A program made the translations under genes and the position numbers. The notes beneath the pieces are model-generated. The model worked only from the letters and a program-made list of their open reading frames with translations, had not been told where the DNA came from and searched no databases. This document shows positions 1 to 5,473 of a stretch of 5,576 nucleotides of DNA, in pieces. Source of the stretch: Candidatus Faecivivens stercoravium (GTDB lineage Bacteria > Bacillota > Clostridia > Oscillospirales > Ruminococcaceae). Every line of letters begins with the position of its first letter. Positions within the stretch are counted from its first letter, which is position 1. The DNA lies in NCBI GenBank assembly GCA_018712425.1, contig DVHA01000252.1, positions 1 to 5,576 of the forward strand, given 5' to 3'.

Positions 1-18
1 GATTTTTTGAAAAAAATC
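1..18. repeat. AT-rich inverted repeat at the window edge
   Basis: GATTTTTT and AAAAAATC are arms of 8 bp separated by GA. The element lies downstream of the thi operon, roughly 95 bases past the thiE stop. It has no GC-rich stem, so I cannot call it a terminator with any confidence, and its outer flank is cut off by the window edge. The rest of the stretch up to the thiE stop is AT-rich and shows no gene. Confidence 0.3.
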
Positions 19-89
19 GAGTAAAACTTTTCATTCTGCGCACATTTCTTTATCACTTTAACGCCAGCGCCGATTCTTACGTTTCCGCC

Positions 90-107
90 AAACTTGTTTT
101 TCGATAG
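90..107. repeat. Half-copy of the hairpin repeat found at 5474-5499
   Basis: The 18 bases AAACTTGTTTTTCGATAG match the reverse complement of one arm plus centre of the perfect hairpin at 5474-5499 with a single difference (T here for C there). Only one arm is present, because the flanking bases do not complete the palindrome. It lies immediately downstream of thiE (minus strand). I infer a degenerate copy of a dispersed intergenic element, since an 18-nt near-match confined to intergenic DNA at both ends of the window is unlikely by chance. A wider genome would be needed to confirm it. Confidence 0.4.
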
Positions 108-113
108 TTTTCC

Positions 114-740
114 TTATTCCTTCCACATCCGCAGCAGTTCTCTGGCCGCCGCTTCCGGGTCGGGCTGGGCGACAATCGCCGAGACGACCGCGAGGCCATT
201 TACGCCGGTGCCTTTGAAATTCCCGAGGGTCTGTTTATTGATGCCGCCAATGACGACGATCGGGATTTTGACCGCCGCCCGGATTTTCAAAAGCTCTTCC
301 ATCGAGACCGGCCGGGTGTCGGTCTTGGTGGCGGTCGCGTACATCGCGCCGACCCCGAGGTAGTCGGCCCCGTCCTGTTCCGCCCGGACCGCTTCTTCCA
401 GCGTCGCGGCCGAAACCCCGACGATCATGTCCGGCCCTACGATCTCCCGCACCACCTTGCAGGGCAGGTCCCCCTGACCGACGTGGACGCCGGCGGCGCC
501 GACAGCGAGGGCGATATCCACCCGGTCGTTGATGATGAGGGGGGCGTGATAGGCATCGGTAATCTTCTTGACCCGGAGGCCCAGCTCGTAAAACTCCCGG
601 CTGGAGCAGTCCTTTTCCCTGAGCTGGATAACCGTCGTCCCGCCCCGGAGGGCCGACTCGGCCGAAGCCTCGATGGTGGGGCTGGTCATCAGCCGCCGGT
701 CGGTGCAGAGGTAGAGGGAATAGTCAATCCCATGCTTCAT
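114..740 (-). CDS. thiE: Thiamine-phosphate synthase (ThiE)
   Basis: This 208-residue protein is full length for ThiE. It condenses HMP-PP with hydroxyethylthiazole phosphate to give thiamine phosphate in the cytoplasm. Family landmarks appear in order along a TIM barrel: YSLYLCTDR at the N-terminus, QLREK (39-43), the metal/diphosphate residues IINDR (69-73) and D91 in GVHVGQGD, GVSA (108-111), the phosphate-binding loop GAMYATATKTD (131-141), IVVIGGI (161-167) and GLAVVSAI (182-189). Its ATG lies inside the last codons of the upstream tenA-thiM gene (17-bp overlap, different frame), which points to translational coupling. A GGGGA stretch about 9 nt upstream can serve as ribosome binding site. 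It is the last gene of the TPP-riboswitch operon. No clear terminator follows it in the remaining 113 bases. Confidence 0.96.
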   Translation of the reverse strand: MKHGIDYSLYLCTDRRLMTSPTIEASAESALRGGTTVIQLREKDCSSREFYELGLRVKKITDAYHAPLIINDRVDIALAVGAAGVHVGQGDLPCKVVREIVGPDMIVGVSAATLEEAVRAEQDGADYLGVGAMYATATKTDTRPVSMEELLKIRAAVKIPIVVIGGINKQTLGNFKGTGVNGLAVVSAIVAQPDPEAAARELLRMWKE

Positions 741-2178
741 AGCTGATCTTCCCCTTTCCGCCGATTTCCCGGTCGGTCAGCCGGCTGAGGGCGTCGATGA
801 TGCCGGTCCGGAGGGAACCGGTGCCCTCTTCCCGGGACGCCGCATAGGCCGCTTCGCCCGCCATGCCCATCGAAGTGATGGCCGCGACCGTCCCTTCAAA
901 GGGGTCGGCGTTCGCGCCCACATAGGCGCCGATGACGCCGGAGAGCATACAGCCGGTGCCGGTGACTTTGCCCATCTGGGGGACGCCGTTGCCGATGGCC
1001 GCGACCCGGCGGCCGTCGGTGACAATATCCCGGGCGCCGGTGATGGCGGCGACGCAGCCGTATTTTGCCGCTACCGCTTTCCCGACTGCGACAGGGTCGT
1101 TGCCGAGGTCGGCGGCGGACACGTCCACCCCGCGGGTCGAGACCGAAAGCCCGGCGAGATAGGACATCTCCGAGAGGTTGCCGCGGATGACGGTGAATTT
1201 CACCTTTTCCAGGAGGGTGGCCGCCGTTTCGTTGCGCAGTGCCGACGCCCCCGCCCCGACCGGGTCGAAGACGACCGGGATGCCTTTTTCGTTGGCCGTC
1301 TCGCCCGCTTTGACCATCGAGGCGATGGTGCGGGTGTTGAGGGTACCCATGTTTAAAACCAGCGCGCTGCTGATGCCGGTGATGTCGGCCACCTCCGCGA
1401 TGTCGTCGGCCATGATCGGCGAACCGCCGCAGGCGAGGATGGCGTTGGCGACGTCGTTTACCGTCACATAGTTGGTGATGCAGTGGACAAGCGGCACTTT
1501 TTCCGCCACCGCCTCGTGGGGGCAGGGCTTCCCGCCCGCCATCTGCCAGAAGTAGAGCTCCTGGCGGCTGGCGGCCTCGAAGATGGCGGAAAGGCGTTCC
1601 TTCCGCTCTTCCGGAAGCTCCCCGCAGAGTTCGTCGCAGAAGGCGGTCCAGTAGTCGCAGCTTTCCTTATAGAGCGGCGAGGTGTAGTCTTTGACCAGCG
1701 GGCCGTAATAGCCCTCCAGCACCGCCGGGTAACGGTCCAGCAGGGTCTTGAAGACATCGTAATAGCCCAGCATGCAGGGCATGACCGCCATCAGGATCTC
1801 CGGGACATCTTCGGTTTCGGCAATGTCCATGAGGAAGCCGGTGTAGTTTGCGCAGGCGGGCTTTTTGGCCATCGTTTCAACATCGGCGTCGGTCAGGCCG
1901 CCGTCTTTTAAGTACTGGAGGCGGGTTAAGTTCTCGCTGTCGTTGACAAAGCCTAAAACCGAATAGAAAACCTGCATCTCTTTAAGCGACCGGGCTTTGA
2001 CGATCGCCATCGCGTAGGCCCGCAGGTAATCCCGCAGGTAGAGGCTGTCCTGGATGATGTAGTCGAGGAACTGTTCCCGGGGAAGGGTCCCCTCCCCCAT
2101 CTGCCGCAGAAAACTTTCGTCCGCCGCCGCGTCCCAGAGGGGTTTGGAACGGGCGATGACGCTGTCCATAAATGCCAT
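724..2178 (-). CDS. tenA-thiM: TenA-ThiM fusion: aminopyrimidine aminohydrolase/thiaminase II fused to hydroxyethylthiazole kinase
   Basis: One uninterrupted 484-residue frame holds two thiamine-salvage enzymes. Residues 1 to about 214 are TenA of the cysteine type. They carry D44, Y47, Y112 and C135 at the same numbers as the Bacillus subtilis TenA active-site residues, plus a C-terminal acidic residue E207 in the ELYFW motif. Residues about 222-484 are ThiM: HCITNYVTVND (232-242), SPIMADD, VVFDPVGAGAS (302-311), RGNLSE (332-337) and the kinase signature GTGCMLSG (407-414) with C410. Only about a dozen residues (GGKPCPHEAVAEK) link the domains, and the usual N-terminal leader helix of ThiM is shortened. 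TenA releases HMP from aminomethyl-pyrimidine or splits thiamine; ThiM phosphorylates the thiazole alcohol. AGGAGA 7 nt upstream of the ATG supports the start. I see no ribosome binding site before a possible internal ThiM start. It lies 36 nt after thiD and overlaps thiE. Confidence 0.95.
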   Translation of the reverse strand: MAFMDSVIARSKPLWDAAADESFLRQMGEGTLPREQFLDYIIQDSLYLRDYLRAYAMAIVKARSLKEMQVFYSVLGFVNDSENLTRLQYLKDGGLTDADVETMAKKPACANYTGFLMDIAETEDVPEILMAVMPCMLGYYDVFKTLLDRYPAVLEGYYGPLVKDYTSPLYKESCDYWTAFCDELCGELPEERKERLSAIFEAASRQELYFWQMAGGKPCPHEAVAEKVPLVHCITNYVTVNDVANAILACGGSPIMADDIAEVADITGISSALVLNMGTLNTRTIASMVKAGETANEKGIPVVFDPVGAGASALRNETAATLLEKVKFTVIRGNLSEMSYLAGLSVSTRGVDVSAADLGNDPVAVGKAVAAKYGCVAAITGARDIVTDGRRVAAIGNGVPQMGKVTGTGCMLSGVIGAYVGANADPFEGTVAAITSMGMAGEAAYAASREEGTGSLRTGIIDALSRLTDREIGGKGKISYEAWD

Positions 2179-2185
2179 GATGTTG

Positions 2186-2191
2186 TCTCCT
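2186..2191 (-). promoter_or_regulatory. Ribosome binding site of tenA-thiM
   Basis: AGGAGA (minus strand) lies 7 nt before the ATG at 2178. It favours this start over the second methionine three codons further in. It sits in the 36-nt gap after thiD, which holds no terminator or promoter that I can see, so thiD and tenA-thiM are probably on one transcript. Confidence 0.75.
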
Positions 2192-2214
2192 TTTTAGATT
2201 TATACAATGTACCG

Positions 2215-3003
2215 TCACGCCCACCACCGGAAGAAGTGGTTGGTCGGGCCGCATCCATTGCCGAGGGCCAGGGCGTGCTCGATCGCGCCGGTGACATAGG
2301 CCTTCGCCTTGCCGACCGCCTCGGGGAGCGGCTCGCCGAGGGCGAGGTAGGAGGCGATGGCGCTGGAGAGGGTGCAGCCGGTGCCGTGGGTGTTTTTGGT
2401 GTCGATCCGCTTTTCCACATAGGTGTGGAATTCCCTGCCGTCGAAAAGGATGTCCCGAGCGTCGCCGATATAATGGCCGCCTTTGACCAGCACCGCCCCG
2501 GCGCCCATCCCGTAAATCTTCTTCGCCGCCTCCTGCATATCCTCGGGGGTGGTGATCTTCATCCCGGAAATCTTCTCCGCCTCGGGGATGTTGGGGGTCA
2601 AAAGGGTCGCCGCCGGGATGACCGTTTTAATCAGCGTGTCGATCGAGCTTTCCTGCATCAAGGGGCTTCCGTTTTTCGCGTACATGACCGGGTCGATGAC
2701 GACGTGGGCGGGGCGGTACTCGCGGAGTTTAGAGGCCACCGCCTCCATGCAGGCCGGGGTCGAGAGCATCCCGACCTTGACCGCGTCCGGCGGGATGTCC
2801 TCAAAGACGGCGTCGATCTGGTCGGCGATGACCTTCGGGGAGATGTCCTCGATCGAGATGACCCGGGAAGTGTTTTCGGCGACGACCGAGACGATGACGC
2901 TCATCCCGAAGACGCCCAGCGCCGACATCGTCTTGAGGTCGGCCTGTACGCCGGCGCCGCCGCTGCAATCGGAACCGGCGATGGTCAGGGCTGTTTTAAT
3001 CAT
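2215..3003 (-). CDS. thiD: Bifunctional hydroxymethylpyrimidine (phosphate) kinase ThiD
   Basis: The 262-residue protein is of normal length for ThiD, a ribokinase-fold enzyme that phosphorylates HMP to HMP-P and then to HMP-PP. Signatures seen are TIAGSDCSGGAGVQADLKT (7-25), VIDPVM (102-107), LLTPNIPEAE (134-143), VKGGH (173-177), the anion-hole/catalytic motif THGTGCTLSSAIAS (205-218) with C210, and a C-terminal GPTNHFF (252-258). The pyrimidine-contact motif is AENT (42-45), where E. coli-type enzymes have AQNT. I chose the ATG at 3003 because a perfect AGGAGG lies 7 nt upstream and the conserved MIKTALTIAG starts here. A longer frame from 3042 would begin inside the riboswitch terminator. 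It is the first gene of the operon, directly controlled by the TPP riboswitch. Confidence 0.96.
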   Translation of the reverse strand: MIKTALTIAGSDCSGGAGVQADLKTMSALGVFGMSVIVSVVAENTSRVISIEDISPKVIADQIDAVFEDIPPDAVKVGMLSTPACMEAVASKLREYRPAHVVIDPVMYAKNGSPLMQESSIDTLIKTVIPAATLLTPNIPEAEKISGMKITTPEDMQEAAKKIYGMGAGAVLVKGGHYIGDARDILFDGREFHTYVEKRIDTKNTHGTGCTLSSAIASYLALGEPLPEAVGKAKAYVTGAIEHALALGNGCGPTNHFFRWWA

Positions 3004-3010
3004 GGTAGTT

Positions 3011-3016
3011 CCTCCT
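3011..3016 (-). promoter_or_regulatory. Ribosome binding site deciding the thiD start
   Basis: A perfect AGGAGG (minus strand) lies 7 nt before the ATG at 3003. It follows the terminator's T-tract at once, so ribosomes can load only on transcripts that have read through the terminator. It excludes the in-frame ATG at 3042. Confidence 0.9.
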
Positions 3017-3023
3017 TTTAAAG

Positions 3024-3056
3024 CAAAAAATCCCGCCTCCAAAAGGGGAGGCGGGA
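3024..3056 (-). terminator. Riboswitch-controlled intrinsic terminator before thiD
   Basis: On the minus strand TCCCGCCTCC pairs perfectly with GGAGGCGGGA (10 bp) around a CCTTTT loop and is followed by six T. It sits between the TPP aptamer and the thiD ribosome binding site, the standard arrangement for transcription attenuation: TPP-bound aptamer lets the terminator form and shuts off thiD-tenA-thiM-thiE. Bases GGGAG at the 3' edge of the aptamer (3079-3075) can pair with CTCCC in the terminator's 5' arm and loop (3050-3046). This is a candidate antiterminator, but it is only 5 bp and is inferred. Confidence 0.92.
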
Positions 3057-3070
3057 CGGGTGGTCCGTAT

Positions 3071-3153
3071 GTTGCTCCCTACGCTGGTTTTAACCAACAG
3101 GTTCAAAGGGTCAGGCCGCGGCCTATCTCAACTCCGGAGAGTCCCCCTGCAAA
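3071..3153 (-). promoter_or_regulatory. TPP riboswitch aptamer (THI element)
   Basis: Read on the minus strand, the conserved TPP-sensing core is present in order. It has a P1 closing stem TTGC/GCAA (3152-3149 with 3075-3072), P2 from the G-run and ACCC, a short P3 (ACTC-TCCG-GAGT), the pyrimidine-binding TGAGA, ACCCTTTGAACCTG, a P5 hairpin TTGG...CCAG, and the hallmark GCGTAGGGA that closes P4 and contacts the diphosphate. An optional GC-rich palindrome, AGGCCGCGGCCT, is inserted between TGAGA and ACCC. Its position ahead of thiD and the downstream intrinsic terminator indicate feedback repression of the salvage operon by thiamine diphosphate. Confidence 0.97.
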
Positions 3154-3169
3154 CAGTTTCCGAATATGT

Positions 3170-3205
3170 CCGGCGTCCCCGTTTTTTACCCGGGGAACCT
3201 GCCGG
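3170..3205 (-). other. Hairpin at the 5' end of the thi leader, upstream of the aptamer
   Basis: On the minus strand an outer CCGGC/GCCGG stem (3205-3201 with 3174-3170) encloses an inner CCCCG/CGGGG stem (3195-3191 with 3181-3177) with a GGTAAAAAA loop and an asymmetric internal loop. It begins about 5 nt from the predicted transcription start and has no following T-tract, so it is not a terminator. I infer a 5'-terminal stabilising hairpin or a structural addition to the riboswitch. It is not part of the conserved TPP aptamer. Confidence 0.6.
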
Positions 3206-3216
3206 TTTCTTTTATA

Positions 3217-3245
3217 AGGATACCATGGATGGGGAAACTTGTCAA
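3217..3245 (-). promoter_or_regulatory. Sigma-A promoter of the thi operon
   Basis: On the minus strand a perfect -35 box TTGACA (3245-3240) is separated by exactly 17 bp from TATCCT (3222-3217), a 4/6 match to the -10 consensus. The expected start is near 3210, giving a leader of about 207 nt that contains the hairpin, the aptamer and the terminator. Upstream lies an A/T block including the 12-bp palindrome AAAAATATTTTT (3249-3260), which could act as an UP element. Confidence 0.82.
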
Positions 3246-3290
3246 TAAAAAAATATTTTTCTTCCATTTTTTGTGATTTTTACATTCCAA

Positions 3291-3306
3291 AACCGGTAAA
3301 CCGGTT
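3291..3306. promoter_or_regulatory. AACCGGT tandem/inverted repeat, candidate operator for the esterase gene
   Basis: AACCGGTAAACCGGTT is both an inverted repeat (16 bp, with only the two central bases unpaired) and a direct repeat of AACCGGT at an 8-bp period. It abuts and overlaps by two bases the proposed -35 box of the esterase promoter at 3305, which is a normal place for a repressor. The CG-centred half-sites resemble LacI-family operators, but no regulator gene is in the window, so the binding protein is unknown. Confidence 0.5.
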
Positions 3307-3333
3307 GAAAAGGACATCTTTTTGTGATAGGGT
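3305..3333 (+). promoter_or_regulatory. Probable promoter of the esterase gene
   Basis: TTGAAA (3305-3310), a 17-bp spacer and TAGGGT (3328-3333) with an upstream TG one base away (extended -10 form). The -10 match is weak (3/6), so the call rests on spacing, the TG extension and the adjacent operator-like repeat. It is divergent from the thi promoter. Confidence 0.45.
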
Positions 3334-3373
3334 AAAAGGAAAAAGAAAACTTCTGACTGGAGCGTGCGTTTAG

Positions 3374-4126
3374 ATGATACAGAAATTTGACGTTACCATC
3401 ACCCCCTTCGGGCTTCCCCGGACGGTCCATCTCTACCTCCCGGCGGGGTATGAAAAGACGGCGGAGCGGTACCCGGTCCTCTACTTTTACGACGGCCACA
3501 ACCTCTTCTCCGACGCGGACGCGACCTACGGCAAGAGCTGGGGGCTGGGGGACTACCTCGACCGGTGCGGGAAGGGGTTTATCGCCGTCGGGGTCGAGTG
3601 CAACCACGAGGGGAACGGGCGGCTCATCGAATACTACCCCTTCGGCGAGCCGGTATTCGGCGCGGAACGGGGGCTGGGGGATGTGTACATGCGCTGGGTG
3701 GTGGAAGAGCTGAAGCCCTATATCGACGCCCATTACCGCACCCTTCCCGGGCGGGAGTCGGCGATGATCGGCGGCAGCTCGATGGGCGGGCTGATGGCCG
3801 CCTATTCGGTCATCCGGCATAACGATGTCTTTTCAAAGGCCGCCTGCCTCTCCTCCTCCATCTCCCTCTGTATGCCGCAGCTGTTAAATCTGCTGGAGGA
3901 ATGCCCCATCGAGTCCGGCACCCGGGTCTACCTCGATTGGGGCGGCCGGGAGGCGGGAAATCTGGAAGGGCTCATCCGGATGACCGACTGCAACCTGACG
4001 CTGGCCCACCGGCTGGCCGGTCGGGGCGCGCAGGTCTACCCCCGGATTGTACCCGGCGGGGAACACTGCGAAGCCAGCTGGGAGCGGCAGATCCCGGTGT
4101 TTATGTCCTATTTATGGGGGATATAA
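3374..4126 (+). CDS. Alpha/beta-hydrolase, putative esterase (Esterase_D-like family)
   Basis: The 250-residue protein has no signal peptide or membrane segment and should be cytoplasmic. It follows the putative-esterase pattern: an N-terminal beta strand region PRTVHLYLPAGY (15-26), YPVLYFYDGHNLF (33-45), the nucleophile elbow GGSSMGG (133-139) with S136 as likely nucleophile, YLDWGGRE (186-193) with D188 as likely acid, and PGGEHCEASW (227-236) with H231 as likely base. This is the set found in esterase D/enterochelin-esterase-like hydrolases that cleave acyl, carbohydrate-ester or siderophore-ester bonds; the substrate cannot be read from sequence. GGAG lies 11 nt before the ATG, a rather long spacing. 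The gene stands alone between the divergent thi operon and an oxidoreductase gene with its own promoter. Confidence 0.88.
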   Translation: MIQKFDVTITPFGLPRTVHLYLPAGYEKTAERYPVLYFYDGHNLFSDADATYGKSWGLGDYLDRCGKGFIAVGVECNHEGNGRLIEYYPFGEPVFGAERGLGDVYMRWVVEELKPYIDAHYRTLPGRESAMIGGSSMGGLMAAYSVIRHNDVFSKAACLSSSISLCMPQLLNLLEECPIESGTRVYLDWGGREAGNLEGLIRMTDCNLTLAHRLAGRGAQVYPRIVPGGEHCEASWERQIPVFMSYLWGI

Positions 4127-4158
4127 CCCGACGGTTTTTTCAAAATTTGAAAACCGGC

Positions 4159-4195
4159 GCAAAACAGGCCCAAAAAACAGCGTTTTGCCATTTTT
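4159..4195 (+). terminator. Weak candidate terminator after the esterase gene
   Basis: GCAAAAC (4159-4165) pairs with GTTTTGC (4182-4188) around a 16-nt loop and is followed by CATTTTT. The stem is AT-rich and the loop long, so this is a poor intrinsic terminator. Just before it, at 4135-4153, TTTTCAAA/TTTGAAAA forms another AT-rich inverted repeat without a T-tract. Either or both may end esterase transcription. Confidence 0.3.
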
Positions 4196-4233
4196 GCCCA
4201 GAAAAAAATCCGTATTTTCATCCTTTTTGCCTA

Positions 4234-4262
4234 TTGAGAAATTGAAATCGATTCTGTATACT
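4234..4262 (+). promoter_or_regulatory. Sigma-A promoter of the oxidoreductase gene
   Basis: TTGAGA (4234-4239, 5/6), a 17-bp spacer and TATACT (4257-4262, 5/6). The predicted start near 4268-4270 coincides with the palindromic operator that follows, which places the gene under repressor control. Confidence 0.8.
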
Positions 4263-4267
4263 AGGGG

Positions 4268-4281
4268 TGTAAACGTTTACA
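4268..4281. promoter_or_regulatory. Perfect palindromic operator, cre-like (CcpA or another LacI-family repressor)
   Basis: TGTAAACGTTTACA is a perfect 14-bp palindrome with the central CG typical of LacI-family operators, and it fits the catabolite-responsive-element pattern of Bacillota. It begins at the expected transcription start, 6 nt after the -10 box and 18 nt before the start codon, where binding would block initiation or early elongation. Whether CcpA or a pathway-specific repressor binds cannot be told from the site alone. Confidence 0.8.
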
Positions 4282-4299
4282 TGGAAAGGGTGCAAAACA

Positions 4300-5400
4300 A
4301 TGGCAAAGAAAAATGTTGTAGTCATCGGCTATGGCGGCATGGGCGGCTGGCATACCCGGGCAATCTGCGGTTCCAAACTGGAAAACGACGGCTACCAGCC
4401 TCCGAAGGGCATGGAGGACGGCAGCGACTGCGTCAGCTTAAAGGGTGTTTATGATATTAAGGAAGAACGGCAGGAGCTGGCCCGCGAGCGCGGCCTCTAC
4501 GCCTACCCCTCTTTTGAAGCGGTGCTGGCCGACCCCGAGGTCGACATCCTGACGCTGGCGGTCCCGAACGACGTCCACAAGGACCTGGCCATCCGGGCGA
4601 TGGCCGCCGGCAAAAACGTCATCAGCGAAAAACCGGTTACCCTCTCTAGCGCCGACCTGCAGGAAATGATTGACGCCTCTGAGAAATACGGCAAGCTCTT
4701 CACCGTCCACCAGAACCGCCGGTGGGACGAGGACTTCCTCGCGATGAAGGAAGTTTATGAGAGCGGCAAACTGGGCTATGTCTTCAACATCGAATCCCGT
4801 GTCCACGGTTCCCGCGGCATCCCCGGCGACTGGCGGCAGCGGAAGGCCCACGGCGGCGGGATGATGCTCGACTGGGGCGTCCACCTGATCGACCAGATGC
4901 TTCAGATGATCCCCGAAAAGGTCAAATCCGTCTACGCGCGGATGGACCACATCACCAACGACGAGGTGGACGACGGCTTCAAGATGGACGTCATCTTTGA
5001 GAGCGGCCTTGTCTACCGGATTGAAGTCGGCACCACCAACTTCATCAACCTCCCCCGCTGGTACATGCAGGGCGCGATCGGCACCGCCGAGCTCCAGAGC
5101 TTTGATACCACGAGCGGCGAGATGGTCATCTACAAAAACGACGACGAAGGCGAGGTCAAGCCGGTCATCACCGCCGCGGGCCTGACCAAGACGATGGCCC
5201 CCCGCAAGCCCAGCTCGCTGGACCACCTGCCTCTGCCGCAGATCCACGCGGATGTCCACGACTTCTACCGCAACGTCTGTAAGGCGATCGACGGCGAAGA
5301 GCCCCAGCTGATTACCCATCCCCAGATGATGCGGGTCATGAAGCTGATGGAAGCCGCTTTCCAGTCGGATGCGGAAGGCCGTCCGGTTTCTTTTGAATAA
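4300..5400 (+). CDS. Gfo/Idh/MocA-family NAD(P)-dependent oxidoreductase
   Basis: The 366-residue protein has the two-domain layout of the Gfo/Idh/MocA dehydrogenases, which oxidise or reduce sugars, cyclitols and their derivatives. The N-terminal Rossmann domain opens with VVVIGYGGMGGWH (6-18) and includes VPNDVH (88-93) and the conserved EKP (110-112), whose lysine usually takes part in catalysis. The C-terminal substrate domain shows HQNRRWDEDF (137-146) and GGGMMLDWGVHLIDQM (185-200), with D191 and H195 in the usual catalytic positions. A stretch of roughly 20 residues (about 26-47) between the first helix and the second strand is longer than typical. AAAGGG about 9 nt upstream of the ATG supports the start. 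An operator-bearing promoter lies upstream and strong hairpins downstream, so it seems to be a single-gene unit responding to carbon supply. Substrate unknown. Confidence 0.92.
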   Translation: MAKKNVVVIGYGGMGGWHTRAICGSKLENDGYQPPKGMEDGSDCVSLKGVYDIKEERQELARERGLYAYPSFEAVLADPEVDILTLAVPNDVHKDLAIRAMAAGKNVISEKPVTLSSADLQEMIDASEKYGKLFTVHQNRRWDEDFLAMKEVYESGKLGYVFNIESRVHGSRGIPGDWRQRKAHGGGMMLDWGVHLIDQMLQMIPEKVKSVYARMDHITNDEVDDGFKMDVIFESGLVYRIEVGTTNFINLPRWYMQGAIGTAELQSFDTTSGEMVIYKNDDEGEVKPVITAAGLTKTMAPRKPSSLDHLPLPQIHADVHDFYRNVCKAIDGEEPQLITHPQMMRVMKLMEAAFQSDAEGRPVSFE

Positions 5401-5436
5401 CGACTGACCGATTACCTCCTTGGTACAAATACGCTA

Positions 5437-5471
5437 AAAGGCAGGCCCTGTGTGATGCAGGGCCTGCCTTT
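5437..5471. terminator. Strong 14-bp hairpin after the oxidoreductase, probable terminator
   Basis: AAAGGCAGGCCCTG (5437-5450) pairs perfectly with CAGGGCCTGCCTTT (5458-5471) around a TGTGATG loop. The T-tract is short on both strands (three on plus, four on minus), so efficiency may be modest. The A/T ends of the stem make it usable in either direction. It begins 36 bases after the oxidoreductase stop codon. Confidence 0.75.
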
Positions 5472-5473
5472 AA

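Noticed and set aside
1490..1560. Possible frameshift or sequencing merger creating the TenA-ThiM fusion
   Set aside because: The frame is open across the junction with no homopolymer slip evident, both domains are in the same frame, and no internal ribosome binding site or good start lies before the ThiM part.
2236..3021. 261-codon plus-strand open frame opposite thiD
   Set aside because: It is a shadow frame of GC-rich thiD with a low-complexity G/D/R/V-rich translation, no ribosome binding site and no recognisable family.
3004..3042. Upstream in-frame ATG at 3042 that would lengthen ThiD by 13 residues
   Set aside because: It lies in the intrinsic terminator stem, has no ribosome binding site, and the conserved ThiD N-terminus plus a perfect AGGAGG fix the start at 3003.
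3242..3820. 192-codon minus-strand open frame covering the start of the esterase gene and the intergenic region
   Set aside because: It runs opposite the well-supported esterase coding region and reads across the AT-rich promoter region. No family resemblance.
4135..4153. TTTTCAAA-A-TTTGAAAA inverted repeat as a terminator or operator
   Set aside because: The stem is almost all A/T with a bulge towards the CGG/CCG ends, no T-tract follows, and it is far from either promoter. Listed only as part of the weak esterase terminator entry.
4438..5319. 293-codon minus-strand open frame opposite the oxidoreductase
   Set aside because: It is antisense to a clear Gfo/Idh/MocA gene. Its valine/aspartate-rich composition is typical of reverse-frame artefacts, and no promoter or ribosome binding site is visible.
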